This document shows, piece after piece, positions 12,236-22,256 of a stretch of DNA of 64,000 nucleotides. Both the position numbers and the translations under genes were made by a program. Under the pieces are notes generated by a model that saw only the letters and a list, made by a program, of their open reading frames with translations, had not been told where the DNA came from and searched no databases. The stretch lies in the NCBI GenBank assembly GCA_036850795.1, contig JAAECO010000002.1:372001-436000 (forward strand), written 5' to 3'. The DNA comes from Cordyceps javanica. Taxonomy: Eukaryota > Ascomycota > Sordariomycetes > Hypocreales > Cordycipitaceae. The stretch's first letter is position 1, and every line of letters begins with the position of its first letter.

Positions 12236-13168
12236 ATGCCGACGCTGGAGCTTCACAACGGTCATCCCCTCTGGAAGTATATTCCGAACCGTCCTGCGGC
12301 TGCCATTTTTATCGCTCTTTTCGCACTCGCGACTTGTTATCACACGTTTTTACTGTTCAGGCACCGGCTCTGGTTCTGTCTACCTTTTGTCATTGGTGTC
12401 TTCTGTAAGGATAACTCTTGCCTATAACACACAAGTGGCCCCTTCTCATGCTTGGAGGAACTGACCTGGAACCGTTGAATAGTTGAGACGATTGGATATG
12501 TTGGGCGATTTCTTGCGTATGACAAAACGGGCGAGCTGATCCCCTACATGCTGCAGTCGATTTTCCTTCTGCTCGCGCCCATTCTCTTCGCGGCGTCGTT
12601 ATACATGACTCTTGGCCGCGTTATCCGCGCAGTTGACGGCGAAAAATATGCCATTGTTCGATCGAAATGGATTACCACAACCTTCGTCACTGGGGACATT
12701 GTCAGCTTCATGATCCAGGGTGGCGGAGCCGGAATACTGGTCAAGGCCGACTCCGCCAGTAGTCAGAAGTTGGGTCAAAACATCGTCATCGGCGGCCTCG
12801 TCTTCCAGATTCTCATCTTCGGCATCTTTTGCGTCGTCGCGTTGTCTTTCCACCTTCGATTTTCGCGAAATGGGCTTGTGAACTGCTACTTGGACATTTC
12901 TTGGCAGTCGGTCATCACCATGCTGTATGTGACCTCGGGCCTTGTCATGGTTCGAAACGTGTTCCGCGTGATTGAATACTCCATGGGCCAAGATGGCTAC
13001 CTTCTTTCGAATGAGTGGTGCGTCTACATTTTTGATGGGCTTCTCATGCTCCTTGCCGTGGCTCTCTTTGCTGCGAAATATCCGAACCGACTTTATGCCA
13101 AGCACCGATCGGGCACGGCGATGGAAACCTTGGGCAGTGTCGACCGGCCTAAAAAGGGCGATGCATAG
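12236..13168 (+). CDS. RTA1-like multi-pass membrane protein (lipid-translocating exporter family)
   Basis: Two exons with an intron at 12405-12482 encode 284 residues with about seven hydrophobic segments. Splicing yields VFFETIGYVGR, the conserved start of the RTA1 family core, followed by the family's typical LLLAPILFAASLYMTLGR, DIVSFMIQGGGAG and FRVIEYSMGQDGYL...YIFDGLLM blocks. The family includes yeast Rta1/Rsb1, linked to 7-aminocholesterol resistance and sphingoid-base/lipid translocation at the plasma membrane. The C-terminus is short and basic. A Zn2Cys6 regulator starts 430 bp downstream on the same strand, which may be functional pairing (inference only). Length fits the family. 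Confidence 0.92.
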
Positions 13169-13598
13169 ACTCGCGCCTGAGGTCACTTGCCGGCGATATT
13201 TAAACATGGGGTTTGACACTTGGAGTCGATGAATGTTCTGTCGGATTATAGCGAGATAGGATTAGAGTTTGAGATGGAACTAGAACATTGTGCCAAATGC
13301 TCCCTACATGGTCATTATAAACCGCCCGCCCAAAGCAGCGTTCAGTCTTCAGATTCGCACTGGGGGCAGGGGCAGACTGCCAATTTCTTAGCTGCCTTTC
13401 AGAAACTAATCTGCCGCCAGAATATCCCGTTTACCCCTGGCGAGGCTATTTTGTCTGGCTGAGAAATGAGACTGGAGTTATTAGCTTCGTACCAACCGTA
13501 TTCCAGCGGGCTTGCGTCGGCCCACACACCCACGGACTCACTACTTCCGAGTATTCGTATTTTTGTCTTCCTACAAACAAGACGCGCCAGCCTGCCAA
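13169..13598. other. Intergenic between RTA1-like gene and Zn2Cys6 regulator
   Basis: No gene seen. An ATTATAAAC TATA-like element near 13313-13321 may belong to the downstream regulator. Confidence 0.4.
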
Positions 13599-14909
13599 AT
13601 GGCGCGAAAGTCACACAAGAAATCCAGAAACGGCTGTGTTGAGTGCAAAAGACGACATATCAAAGTGAGTTGTCCCACACGGCCAACACTTGTCTTCTCG
13701 ACTGAACAGGGCGATCAGTGTGATGAGACGAAGCCACAGTGCGCCAACTGCGTCGTAGCGGAGCATGAATGTGAATACGCGGTAATACGGCGTCGCAAGC
13801 TTAGCCAGGCGCAGCAGAAACAGCGTGAGGCACGGCAATCTGCAGGCTCGGTGCTGGTAACGGAGACTTCAGCAGCCCACCCAGAGAGGGCAACAGAAGT
13901 TGCAGACCGTCCTGGAGATGTGCTTGCCGGAGCAGCGACTACACCAACACAAGGCGTCTCGTCTGCCATATCGCCGGGGCACAGCCTGGCATCGTCGACC
14001 GTATCCGATCCAGATACGACCGTGAATACTCATCACATGCGCCTCATTCTGCACTTTTCACTATCAACAGCCGTCCCAGAGATCCCTGATCACCTCGCCA
14101 AAGGGGGCACCGAACTGGTGCTGCGAGTTGCCTTGGAAACGCCCTATCTGCTCCATCAGGTCCTGGCCTTGTCGGCGCGGCATCTCGCATACTCAAATCC
14201 GAGCGAGTTTCAATTCTACTATGGGCAAGCCATCAAGTTCCAGACGCGTGCCATTGAAGGCTTCAGCGCTTCGCAGCCTCTGAGCAGCGAGGCGTGCATG
14301 CCCGCCGTGCTCTTCTCGGCGCTCCTTTCCCGTCACTCGCTTGTGGACACGCTGAATACGCGCCAACTGGATTTTCCCGCGTTCCTGGACAGTTTTGTGC
14401 AATGCGCGCAGCTCCAGAGGGGCACTCGGGCCGTGGTGACGGGCGTATCCTGGTCTAGCCTACTTGAATCCGACCTTGCTCCCTTTCTCCGATGGGGTAC
14501 GAGTGGCTCGCCCTCATCAGGGACGCGTGGCCATGAATGTGATCAACTGCTGCGACTCGTAGCGATAACGCCGGGCCTTGACCCCGTGGCTCGGGAGGCC
14601 TGCCGTACCGCCGTGCATCACCTCCAAGTCGGCCTTGACGAACTGGCCAGCCCCTTGGCAGATAAGAATTCGTACCAGATGATTTACAGTTGGAACATTT
14701 TTCTACCAGAAGAATTCGTGGATTTACTTGGCCAGCACCGTCCCGAAGCGGCCGCCATTATAGGCTGGTATACGGTGCTATTACATCATGGTCGGCACAT
14801 GTGGCAGATCGGCGATGCCGGGGCCTCCATTTTGTCTTTGTTGGTCGACTTTTTGGGGATTGAATGGGCGCACTGGCTGGAATGGCCACGGTCTATTGTG
14901 CAGAGTTGA
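13599..14909 (+). CDS. Zn(II)2Cys6 transcription factor (Upc2-like binuclear cluster)
   Basis: The open frame runs without interruption, but an in-frame 54-bp intron (13665-13718, GTGAGT...GATCAG) must be removed to restore the binuclear cluster: NGCVECKRRHIK joined to CDETKPQCANC and then HECEY, giving C-x2-C-x6-C-x5-C-x2-C-x6-C within residues about 13-41. The spliced protein is 418 residues. The rest resembles the fungal-specific regulator body of the Upc2/ECM22-like group (LLHQVLALSARHLAY and ACMPAVLFSALLSRHSL). A low-complexity Ser/Thr/Ala linker follows the zinc cluster. It is expected to act in the nucleus. An RTA1-family transporter, a class often controlled by such regulators, lies directly upstream; a regulatory link is inference. 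Confidence 0.9.
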   Translation: MARKSHKKSRNGCVECKRRHIKVSCPTRPTLVFSTEQGDQCDETKPQCANCVVAEHECEYAVIRRRKLSQAQQKQREARQSAGSVLVTETSAAHPERATEVADRPGDVLAGAATTPTQGVSSAISPGHSLASSTVSDPDTTVNTHHMRLILHFSLSTAVPEIPDHLAKGGTELVLRVALETPYLLHQVLALSARHLAYSNPSEFQFYYGQAIKFQTRAIEGFSASQPLSSEACMPAVLFSALLSRHSLVDTLNTRQLDFPAFLDSFVQCAQLQRGTRAVVTGVSWSSLLESDLAPFLRWGTSGSPSSGTRGHECDQLLRLVAITPGLDPVAREACRTAVHHLQVGLDELASPLADKNSYQMIYSWNIFLPEEFVDLLGQHRPEAAAIIGWYTVLLHHGRHMWQIGDAGASILSLLVDFLGIEWAHWLEWPRSIVQS

Positions 14910-15707
14910 GTGCCAGTGTGGCTGGAGCTGAGAAAACTCGTAGTCACCTCGACGGACGCGATCAGGTAGTCGAAAGTTGGTGTTGACAGAAACGGTCTGC
15001 AATTATAAACGTGGTGTTTCGAGGGAAGCAAGGCCATCACCAGCCAAACCATCAAATCCCTCCTTCATCTACTCAGCCGACCAGCTTTCTAGCAGATTTC
15101 ACACAAGAAGACCATCGATGGGTGGCCAATGTTACCCTACACTACAGTATAGTCCATCTTGTCAGGGATCATCTGCTTGGCTACATGCTAAATAATGTCA
15201 CTCTCCCAATAAATATGGGGTTTTTGTCTCTCAAATCAGGCCAACCGGACAGGCAGGACAGGATTTCATGGCGATCAGAAAACCTTTCTCTCCAAGGACC
15301 ACTTTTTAAGGTCGCCTTCTCCGAACCTCCATCGAGGCTCAGATCAGCGCCGCGCTTCCGGGCCGATACGAAGTCGGAGAAAATTGCTACTTATCCCTGC
15401 AACCACTTCTGCCACAAAGTACGCTTCTCCGAGGAGACTTATCGGGCCTTTTTTTACAGACGCGGTAGGGGCCGAAGATGGACGATCACGGCCCTTTGCA
15501 TGACGAAGAAAAAAAGGATTCCATACCCATGTAAGAATATGCGAGTCAATTACGAGACGTCATTTGATGTATTACATAAAACAGTGATGGAAATCATGTA
15601 TGAAAAGTATTCTTATCGGCATTATATTGGTTACGTTATCGTGATTACACATAAAGCGCAGATTCATCGCAAATATGCCTCTGATTTAGGCAATTCATGA
15701 GACAGCG
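14910..15707. other. Intergenic 0.8 kb, long unassigned open frame
   Basis: A 229-codon plus-strand frame (15011-15700) spans most of this gap but shows no motif, signal peptide or family resemblance, and its start is not obviously placed after a promoter. I treat it as probably non-coding. A TATAGTCCATC-like sequence near 15148 is the only promoter-like feature. Confidence 0.35.
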
Positions 15708-16676
15708 TTAAATTTCCCAGTTTCTAAATGCTTCTGCTACATCAGTATAACCGAGCTCACCCATATATAGCATCACCCTTTTCCTCCAATCGTGTTGTTC
15801 GCCACTTGTAAGGTCCAGTCCACTTGAAACCCGAAACTTCGTTCTAATCCACTCTATCGGTACAAAGCCTGCTATTTCCCAGTCGATAATACCAATGCTA
15901 GAAGTCTCCAGGTCCACCAAAATATTAGTCGGGCCAAGGTCGCAGTGATAGAACACGAGAGTCGAGCAGTCCATGCCTAACTCCGAGCAGCTCTTCTTGA
16001 GATTCGTAGGGCTGCAATCAATCTCTTGCCCACATAGGTATCGTTCTGGGAGGAAGCAGCCGTCCACACCAATGATACTACTCGTAGGTGCTGGTACTGC
16101 TAGCTCCGCACAGATACCAACAATCCTCTTGACCAAGCACTGCCGCTGGGCCTCTTCTAATGTTGCCCATATGCTATCAAGAGTACTTCCTAGGACTCTG
16201 TCCAGCACAATATAATATCTATTGTCAAACTCAGCATGGTGAAGGGTGTTGGGGATTGCAAAGCTCCATTTCCGTTCGTGTAGCCATGAAAGTGTGGTGT
16301 GCTCTCGAGTGATGGATGGGATGTCAAGAACCCTCACTTTGCAAAAAGCAACGTCACCAATAGCAAAGACGGCGGACACATCGCCAACGTCGTGTACCAG
16401 CTTGACGTCGCCAAGGCCCGACAGCGGTCGGCTCTCAGGCAGTGTGGCTGGGGCATTCGTGATCTTATACCGCCACGCGCTCTCCTGTGGTTGCGCTCGG
16501 GCGAGCACGAGTTTGCCACCAATCAGCCAAGAACTCTCGTCAATTTCACGAATCGACTCACGAACTGGAGTGGCTTCCATTGCAGCCACTAGTTCAGTGG
16601 CAAGGGCCACGAAAGAAGCTCGCGGAGGATGGCGGGTGGCGGAGTCTAGGTACGAGCAATGCCAACTCTGTGACAT
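15708..16676 (-). CDS. Aminoglycoside/choline-phosphotransferase-like (APH superfamily) protein
   Basis: Intronless, 322 residues. The kinase-like C-lobe is clear: FYHCDLGPTNILVD is the catalytic H-x-D-x4-N loop, and GIIDWEIAGFVPIEWIRTKF supplies the metal-binding Asp and the conserved WExAGF..P signature of fungal APH-family proteins. The N-lobe holds FAIGDVAFCKV, with a possible ATP-binding Lys, and a VLDRVLGSTL hinge. Such genes are abundant in filamentous fungi; they phosphorylate small molecules or act as orphan kinases, and substrates are mostly unknown. Nothing ties this gene to its neighbours. Confidence 0.85.
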   Translation of the reverse strand: MSQSWHCSYLDSATRHPPRASFVALATELVAAMEATPVRESIREIDESSWLIGGKLVLARAQPQESAWRYKITNAPATLPESRPLSGLGDVKLVHDVGDVSAVFAIGDVAFCKVRVLDIPSITREHTTLSWLHERKWSFAIPNTLHHAEFDNRYYIVLDRVLGSTLDSIWATLEEAQRQCLVKRIVGICAELAVPAPTSSIIGVDGCFLPERYLCGQEIDCSPTNLKKSCSELGMDCSTLVFYHCDLGPTNILVDLETSSIGIIDWEIAGFVPIEWIRTKFRVSSGLDLTSGEQHDWRKRVMLYMGELGYTDVAEAFRNWEI

Positions 16677-17426
16677 GGCTGAGGATAGCGCCCACCAACT
16701 TCAAAGTGGGTAAACAATTAATCCGGCCAATACAGTAGGACATATGCTGCCCACGTCTTTGTGCGGCGAAGCCTTAGTATGAACGTGTTAATGGACCAAG
16801 TTTAATAGCCAAGAAAGAGCTGATCGCTCGGACGGAATAGTATTGTAGGTTTATCCACCTTGGACGCAGATTTAATCGCCTGACTTACTGGGTATGATGT
16901 GACCAAAAACAAATCGCTGCCCTGTTAGTAGTCCCACCAACTAACTATTATCGTGAAATATAGTACTCTTTTCGGTTCATAACATGCTATCAAATAATAC
17001 AACAATAACTCTCCTTATATCTGCTTCTCCTGCTCATTACCCGCTTTTGACTGCGGCGGTATCGCCAAGCCAAGAACTGCCGTGATGGTTTTCCTGCCCC
17101 CAAGTGTACATGACGTGATCTCTGCTGTCGACTCTTCGTGAATTTGGACAATGCATTCCGCTAAGACCCGACCTATTGAGTTATATATGTATCGAGCCGG
17201 AGAAAAGCTGTCTACAGCCTGCGTGGACGGAAAAAGCACGCTAATTTGATATGGAGTCTTGCTCTGAGTAAAGAGCCTCATGTCGGCAAGTCCGATACCT
17301 GTGTTTGGTATGGTATATTGTAGACAAAAACACACACATATATATACTCAATGGTTCTTCATATTCCAAGTTTCGTAGCTTTCAACATCGAAGAAAACCG
17401 TTGCATTCAATACCAAGTTGGCTAAA
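16677..17426. other. Divergent promoter region between APH-like and toxin-like genes
   Basis: 750 bp without a gene. It is A/T-rich, as expected for promoters of two genes transcribed away from each other. A TATA element for the plus-strand gene is listed separately. Confidence 0.5.
17339..17347 (+). promoter_or_regulatory. TATA box of the enterotoxin-like gene
   Basis: TATATATAC preceded by an ACACACA run lies about 80 bp before the ATG at 17427. Spacing fits a TATA-driven, inducible fungal promoter. Confidence 0.5.
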
Positions 17427-19814
17427 ATGAACGGTCAAAACTATTTGTCGCTTTTGTTCGCGGCCATTTTCTTCTTCTTTTGTCATGTCCATGGAGCGCC
17501 CTCACCAGCGATCCACGGAGGTATAAGAGCCAGAGCGCCTGGAAAACCACCATTTGTATGGCGTGGCGAAACAGGCAAGACTAGTGATGGAAAGCCGGGC
17601 AGATCCCCCGTTGACGTTCAACGAGCTGGTGGAATGTGGGCGCGAGGCTTTCAGCTCCTCGACCAGCTAACTCCCGAGCAGCTCGAAGCGGGAAGTAGTC
17701 TCTGGACACACACCAATAACCCAGGTGGAACCAGAGACGTCACGCAGTATGTGTCGACGAGTACATCGCTTACCGGTGCCATCACCTTTGCTGTTCGGCC
17801 TTCACCAGAACACGCGCAAGAGGTTGGCTATCTGTACCGCATTCGCACCAACTGGGCCATGGTTGACGTGAACCTGTCTCTGGAGAATATCTCTCCGTAC
17901 CCTGCTCAGCAGGAACAAGCAGCCGTTCAAGGGATTCCATGGACCCAAGTTCTCGGATGGTACGAGGTGCGCGCCGCCGATTTGAATCGCATCCTGGGCG
18001 CGGAGGATCCCATCAGCCAACTGGGACGCTTCACACGGAACCCCGACTTTCGTCCAGACCCAACGGACCCTAGCGGCGCTCAGCCTCAGCTTGCCGGGCT
18101 CCGAAGCGCCGTCGAGGGACGTCACGGAGCTTGGGAGCAATATGTGGGACAGTCTGCAGCCACCAATCTGAGACAGTTTATCAGAGAACATGGACCTCAA
18201 ACGGAAGCAGCTGATCAGACTACGCTCAGCAGCATCGACTGGTCCGCGGTCGAGATCCCAGCTCACCTGCGAACAGCCTTGGGCCAGGGTGCTGCAAGTG
18301 CGGCGCAGTGTGCCATGGCACTGGCAGCGGTTGTCGTGTCGTGGAAACGCGATGAGTTGAAAAGATCTACTTCTTGGGACGAGGTCAGCCGCCGCGATAC
18401 ATCCAGTAGGTCAGAGCTGCTCAAAAAAAGGCGTGTCTGAGCTAACGCAGTATAGGCAATCTCGGCCATGATGCATGTGGTACACTTGCGGCTGCAGTCA
18501 AAGACAAGGCTGAGAATAAGGAACCTACTGTTGAGATATGTGACAAGCTAAAGTCAGCTGGAGAGTGCATCACGATAAAGACACCTGCTCAATCCTGCGG
18601 TATGTTTTCTGGGGCTAGTACCTATTGATACTATCATCAACCCTCTCAACTGAGTTTCCATTGAGGTTAAGCTAACGATTTCGAAAGTCCCTGTCCCTTT
18701 GGCATGGAATGACAAGGCCTCTACAATTCTTATTAGCGCATCTGCTGGAATCTGCCAATTTTTCTCGTAAGACCTTGCAATACAGTCGGACGATTGAGTC
18801 CCGGCTAGTATCTACGCTTTGAAAGAGTGTAACAAGTTGAAACTAATGATTTTTATCAGCGACTATGGATGCGCTGGAGCCTCATTCCAATCTTCTTTCC
18901 CAGGCAACGATCGCTTGGACGAGTTCGACGGGGGCCGTTTCGACAAGGTTCTTAGTTCCATTCGTTGCGATAACGCCAGCCCAGAAACTCAGATTGAAAA
19001 GCCGCCAGCCATTGAAGTAGTCGAGCCGGATGCCTGCGCCGCCAAACCCCGCCCGTTGGCCGAGATTCTCTGGGTCATGATCAACAACATTGATGGGGAG
19101 TCCCCGGGCGACCTGTTTGGCAGCATCCATGCTTCTGACGACTTGGGCCGTCAGGTCATTTACAGTGTCGAGAAGGACGATTCTCAGTCGGTCGAGCCGC
19201 GTGACATGATTACGCTGCGCACATCTCGACCACTCGCGGCAGACGGGAATTTCAACATTGACCTGGATCTCTGGGACAGGGATAGGGACGCGTCGCCGCA
19301 CGACCAGGTCAGCCGGGGCCAGATTTCATGGAACCCGCACGACGCGGCGAATGAGTACGACACGCCTATTCAGACGGAAGTCAACGGCGAATACGGCAAG
19401 GCGACGGTGAACTATGTCGTGATGAGCAGCGCGACAAAGGCGGTGATCCAGATCACCATGATTGACGGAGACGGAGAGAAGCCCGCCGACGTCTTTGGCA
19501 GGGTCAGGGTGTCCAGCCGCTTTGTCCAGCGCGACCTGTTCAACAGAGAGGGCGGCGACAGCATCGAGATATATCCCTTCAGCACCATCCCGTTATCAAG
19601 GGCCACAATGGCCATTCCCATGCTCGACACACTCAAAGTCCATGTCGACCTCTGGGACCATGACGCTGACTGGTCTCCCAACGATCAGATAGCGTACGGA
19701 GTCGCAGAATTCCATCCGCAGTTGTCGGGCTCGGAAAAACGGATTGTTCAAGCAGAGTACGGCAAAGTTGAAGTGTCAGTTACCTGGGGAGTAGACCCGC
19801 CTCAGGGATGCTAA
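17427..19814 (+). CDS. Secreted enterotoxin A-chain-like ADP-ribosyltransferase with doubled C-terminal domain
   Basis: Four exons (introns 18406-18455, 18600-18687, 18767-18859; the first has a clear GCTAAC branch site) encode 718 residues. Residues 1-23 form a signal peptide. Residues about 43-185 match the heat-labile-enterotoxin A-chain fold: FVWRGE with Arg46, YVSTSTSL (the STS motif, about 110-112), then SPYPAQQEQ and a conserved GIPWTQVLGWY. The catalytic position is Q161-Q162-E163, so the second Glu is kept but the first of the usual E-x-E is Gln. Residues about 380-437 form a Cys-rich segment (GICQFFSDYGCAG...SSIRC) resembling betagamma-crystallin-like patterns. Residues about 468-588 and 595-710 are two related repeats, each with a DGxxxxDxFG start and an Asp-rich loop. 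The family is expanded in insect-pathogenic fungi. Protein target unknown; reading the four exons as one gene is supported by phase at all three junctions. Confidence 0.85.
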
Positions 19815-20984
19815 ATCATCCAGAGCTTGGAATTTTAGAGCCTCACGGATTTTGGATAGACTTGCAAATGTATTGACTCGGTTCTAGCTTTTTGTTGAAG
19901 TGATCCGGCGTGTTAAGGTATCTGGAAGACTTTACTGTTTTCCGAGATGAGATACACTGCGTAGCCCCCATGAGCTCGGCCTAGTTTCAAGAGACCTTTT
20001 CTGCGCAGTAGCCATCCGCGCTGGTAGAGTAAAGCTATGGTCTTGCTTGTAACAAATGAAAGGGCCGAAGGAAGTCTAAGAAGTGCACTGATCATCCCAA
20101 ACGGTCGCAGGGACAAGCGCTCTCTCTAAGATGTATGAGTTATTGGTGGATTAATGGCTGAAATGGATCACATATAGCGAAATACAGCTCCCTATGCATG
20201 CGACACAGAGCTGTTTGGTGTATCAGAAGGCCACGCGCCTCCCAAGCGCCACGGATGCCACAGACGGACACAGTTCCGAAAAGCCAGCCTTGGCTCGGAT
20301 CAGGATAGGTAGGTAAGCAGAGTATCTTTGCATCGTACACAGAAAATTGGCTTGCGGCGTCGAGTGGCCCTGGTAGCCTTGGCAACGAAGAACCAACGAT
20401 GAGCTCACGCAATTTTGTCGGTGATTTTCACATCGTCAAACAGCCTGTTCATTGGTAGAGACCCCAACTAGCATAAGTCTGTGTAGGTCGGAATTTTGTG
20501 GCTATATTTCTGGTGGAAGCCATTTCTTCCTGCGTGATGTTGGAGAAGTCTTGATGTTCTCTAGACTGTGTCCGGAATCGCTTCGAATGGGGGCGTTTCA
20601 ACGACCCCAGAATGCTGCGCATGCGGCGCACCGGTCCCCTCCTACCAGAAGGGAATACTAAAACTCGTCAAAAATATATCGTAGGAGTTTTCTGTATTTT
20701 AGCGCAGATGAAAGTAGCGAAGAGACTGATATTTCGCGTATTCCAATTATCGCTTGAAATACCTGCCAATTATCACGTGCTTCTTGCTAGGATTAGTAGG
20801 ACACATACAACATTCATCTCTGGCTGGGCATCAACATCTCGCTGCCCATCTCCTCGGCTAATTCTAAAATTCACCATCTCTCTCACTTATTTCTCAATAA
20901 TGAGTTGAATGCACTGTAGACTTTCAACAAGAACGTAATCGCGTCTCATGGCAGTGGAATCCACCGTCCTCTCGTGCGCAAGAC
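19815..20984. other. Intergenic 1.2 kb between toxin-like and hydrolase genes
   Basis: No gene seen; short open frames on both strands lack motifs. A/T-rich sequence with C/T runs near 20820-20900 is probably the promoter and leader of the next gene. Confidence 0.45.
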
Positions 20985-22206
20985 ATGCTGTTAAGCAGCG
21001 GCTTATTCTACCTCGTATCGATAGCTTCGTTGGCGGTGAGCACAGCTGTATGCATTAGCCAAAGCTGACAACACGAACTGACTGGCATGCCCGATCCAGC
21101 TCGGCACAATGAGACCGCCGGTGGAGCGTGGCGACATTGAAGAATACGTGGCCAAGTTCCGCGACCAGCTTCCTCTCCAGGATGGTACCGTCCCGGGTCG
21201 CGATAATGTCAAGACATCATTTCTACCCGCCGTCGCCGCCGCAAACGAGGACATTTCTCGCGCCGTGCGTTTTGCGCGACACGGAGACTTGGACTCGGCG
21301 CGGGCAATCGCCGCGCTCTACGCCTACGCCGTCATTGAATACCGAGACATTGGCCAGAGTCGTAATCGTGACTACCTGATACTGCGCGAAGACGTCAATG
21401 AGAGTGGCGTCTGCAAGAGGAACTGGGGAATGTACATTTTTGCCAAGATTGGACCGAGAGGCACCTCCTACGGCACGCCGCTATCGATACAGGTCCCTCA
21501 CCCGCTGTTTGACATGAACACGCCTAACCTAGGCATCAGGACCTTTATCGAAACAAACGCAGACTCTTTTTTTATTGCTGGCATTCATAGATACAGTGCC
21601 GAGTCTTCAAAGACTTCATCCACTTGGGCCAACGCCTCCTCTTCCGATATGGCCCATAACGAGCACAGCCTGTTCCTTCAATTAGCAGAAGATTTCACAC
21701 GACCCGCCGCATTCAATCGCCTTCCTGGGCTGAGAGCGACCACGGTTATTCAGATTCATGGATTCGGAAACAGTGACATGGAAGATGGAAAGTGGACCTA
21801 TAACCCTAAGCGCACGTATCCCCAAATTATCCTCAGCAACGGCGACGAGTCGCTGCAAGGGAAGCGCGTCGCGATACTCGACAGGTTATCGCAGGAGTTT
21901 TGGAAGCGCGCGTCGACGGGCAACGACCAAAGGATGACGACGGGCGTCTTTAATGGCTGGGAGTTTAGCGATCTTGGAGCGACCGGGAACATCGTCGGGA
22001 GGCGTATCCGTGCACGAGGGGACGGCTCTACCTTTATTCACATCGAGACCGATCCTTCTATTCGTGTCACGAATGGCTGGGCAAAGGTGCGGCACATCGA
22101 CGCGCCTGCAGATCGCGCAGAGAAATATCGCCGATTCGGACGCACACTGCGGCTGGTTCTAAATGCGGAGGACGGACCGGCCCAATTTATTGTACAAAAG
22201 CTGTAG
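20985..22206 (+). CDS. Secreted putative metallohydrolase, poly-gamma-glutamate hydrolase-like
   Basis: The long open frame begins at 21109, but an upstream exon at 20985-21035 supplies a signal peptide (MLLSSGLFYLVSIASLA) and joins in frame across an intron at 21036-21099 (GTGAGC...GATCCAG), giving 385 residues. The central region holds conserved-looking polar motifs: QVPHPLFDMNTPNLG, FFIAGIHRY, DMAHNEHSLF and VIQIHGFGN, followed by YPQIILSNGDE. The spaced His/Asp residues resemble the zinc sites of the phage poly-gamma-glutamate hydrolase and N-formylglutamate amidohydrolase-like fold. I infer a zinc-dependent amidohydrolase or peptidase acting outside the cell; the family name is tentative. 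It follows the toxin-like gene on the same strand, 1.2 kb away, and both are secreted. Confidence 0.65.
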
Positions 22207-22256
22207 CGAGGAGCTGCGGACGGAAATTGTCCAACTTGTGTATACATTTTTTTTTT

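Noticed and set aside
15011..15700. 229-codon plus-strand frame as a gene
   Set aside because: No domain, signal or family resemblance; composition like intergenic DNA. Kept only as a note in the intergenic entry.
18841..19814. Exon 4 of the toxin-like gene as an independent gene starting at an ATG or alternative start near 18819
   Set aside because: The segment before 18860 ends in a good acceptor (TTTTATCAG), and phase continuity from exon 3 rebuilds a continuous Cys-rich module, so one four-exon gene is more economical.
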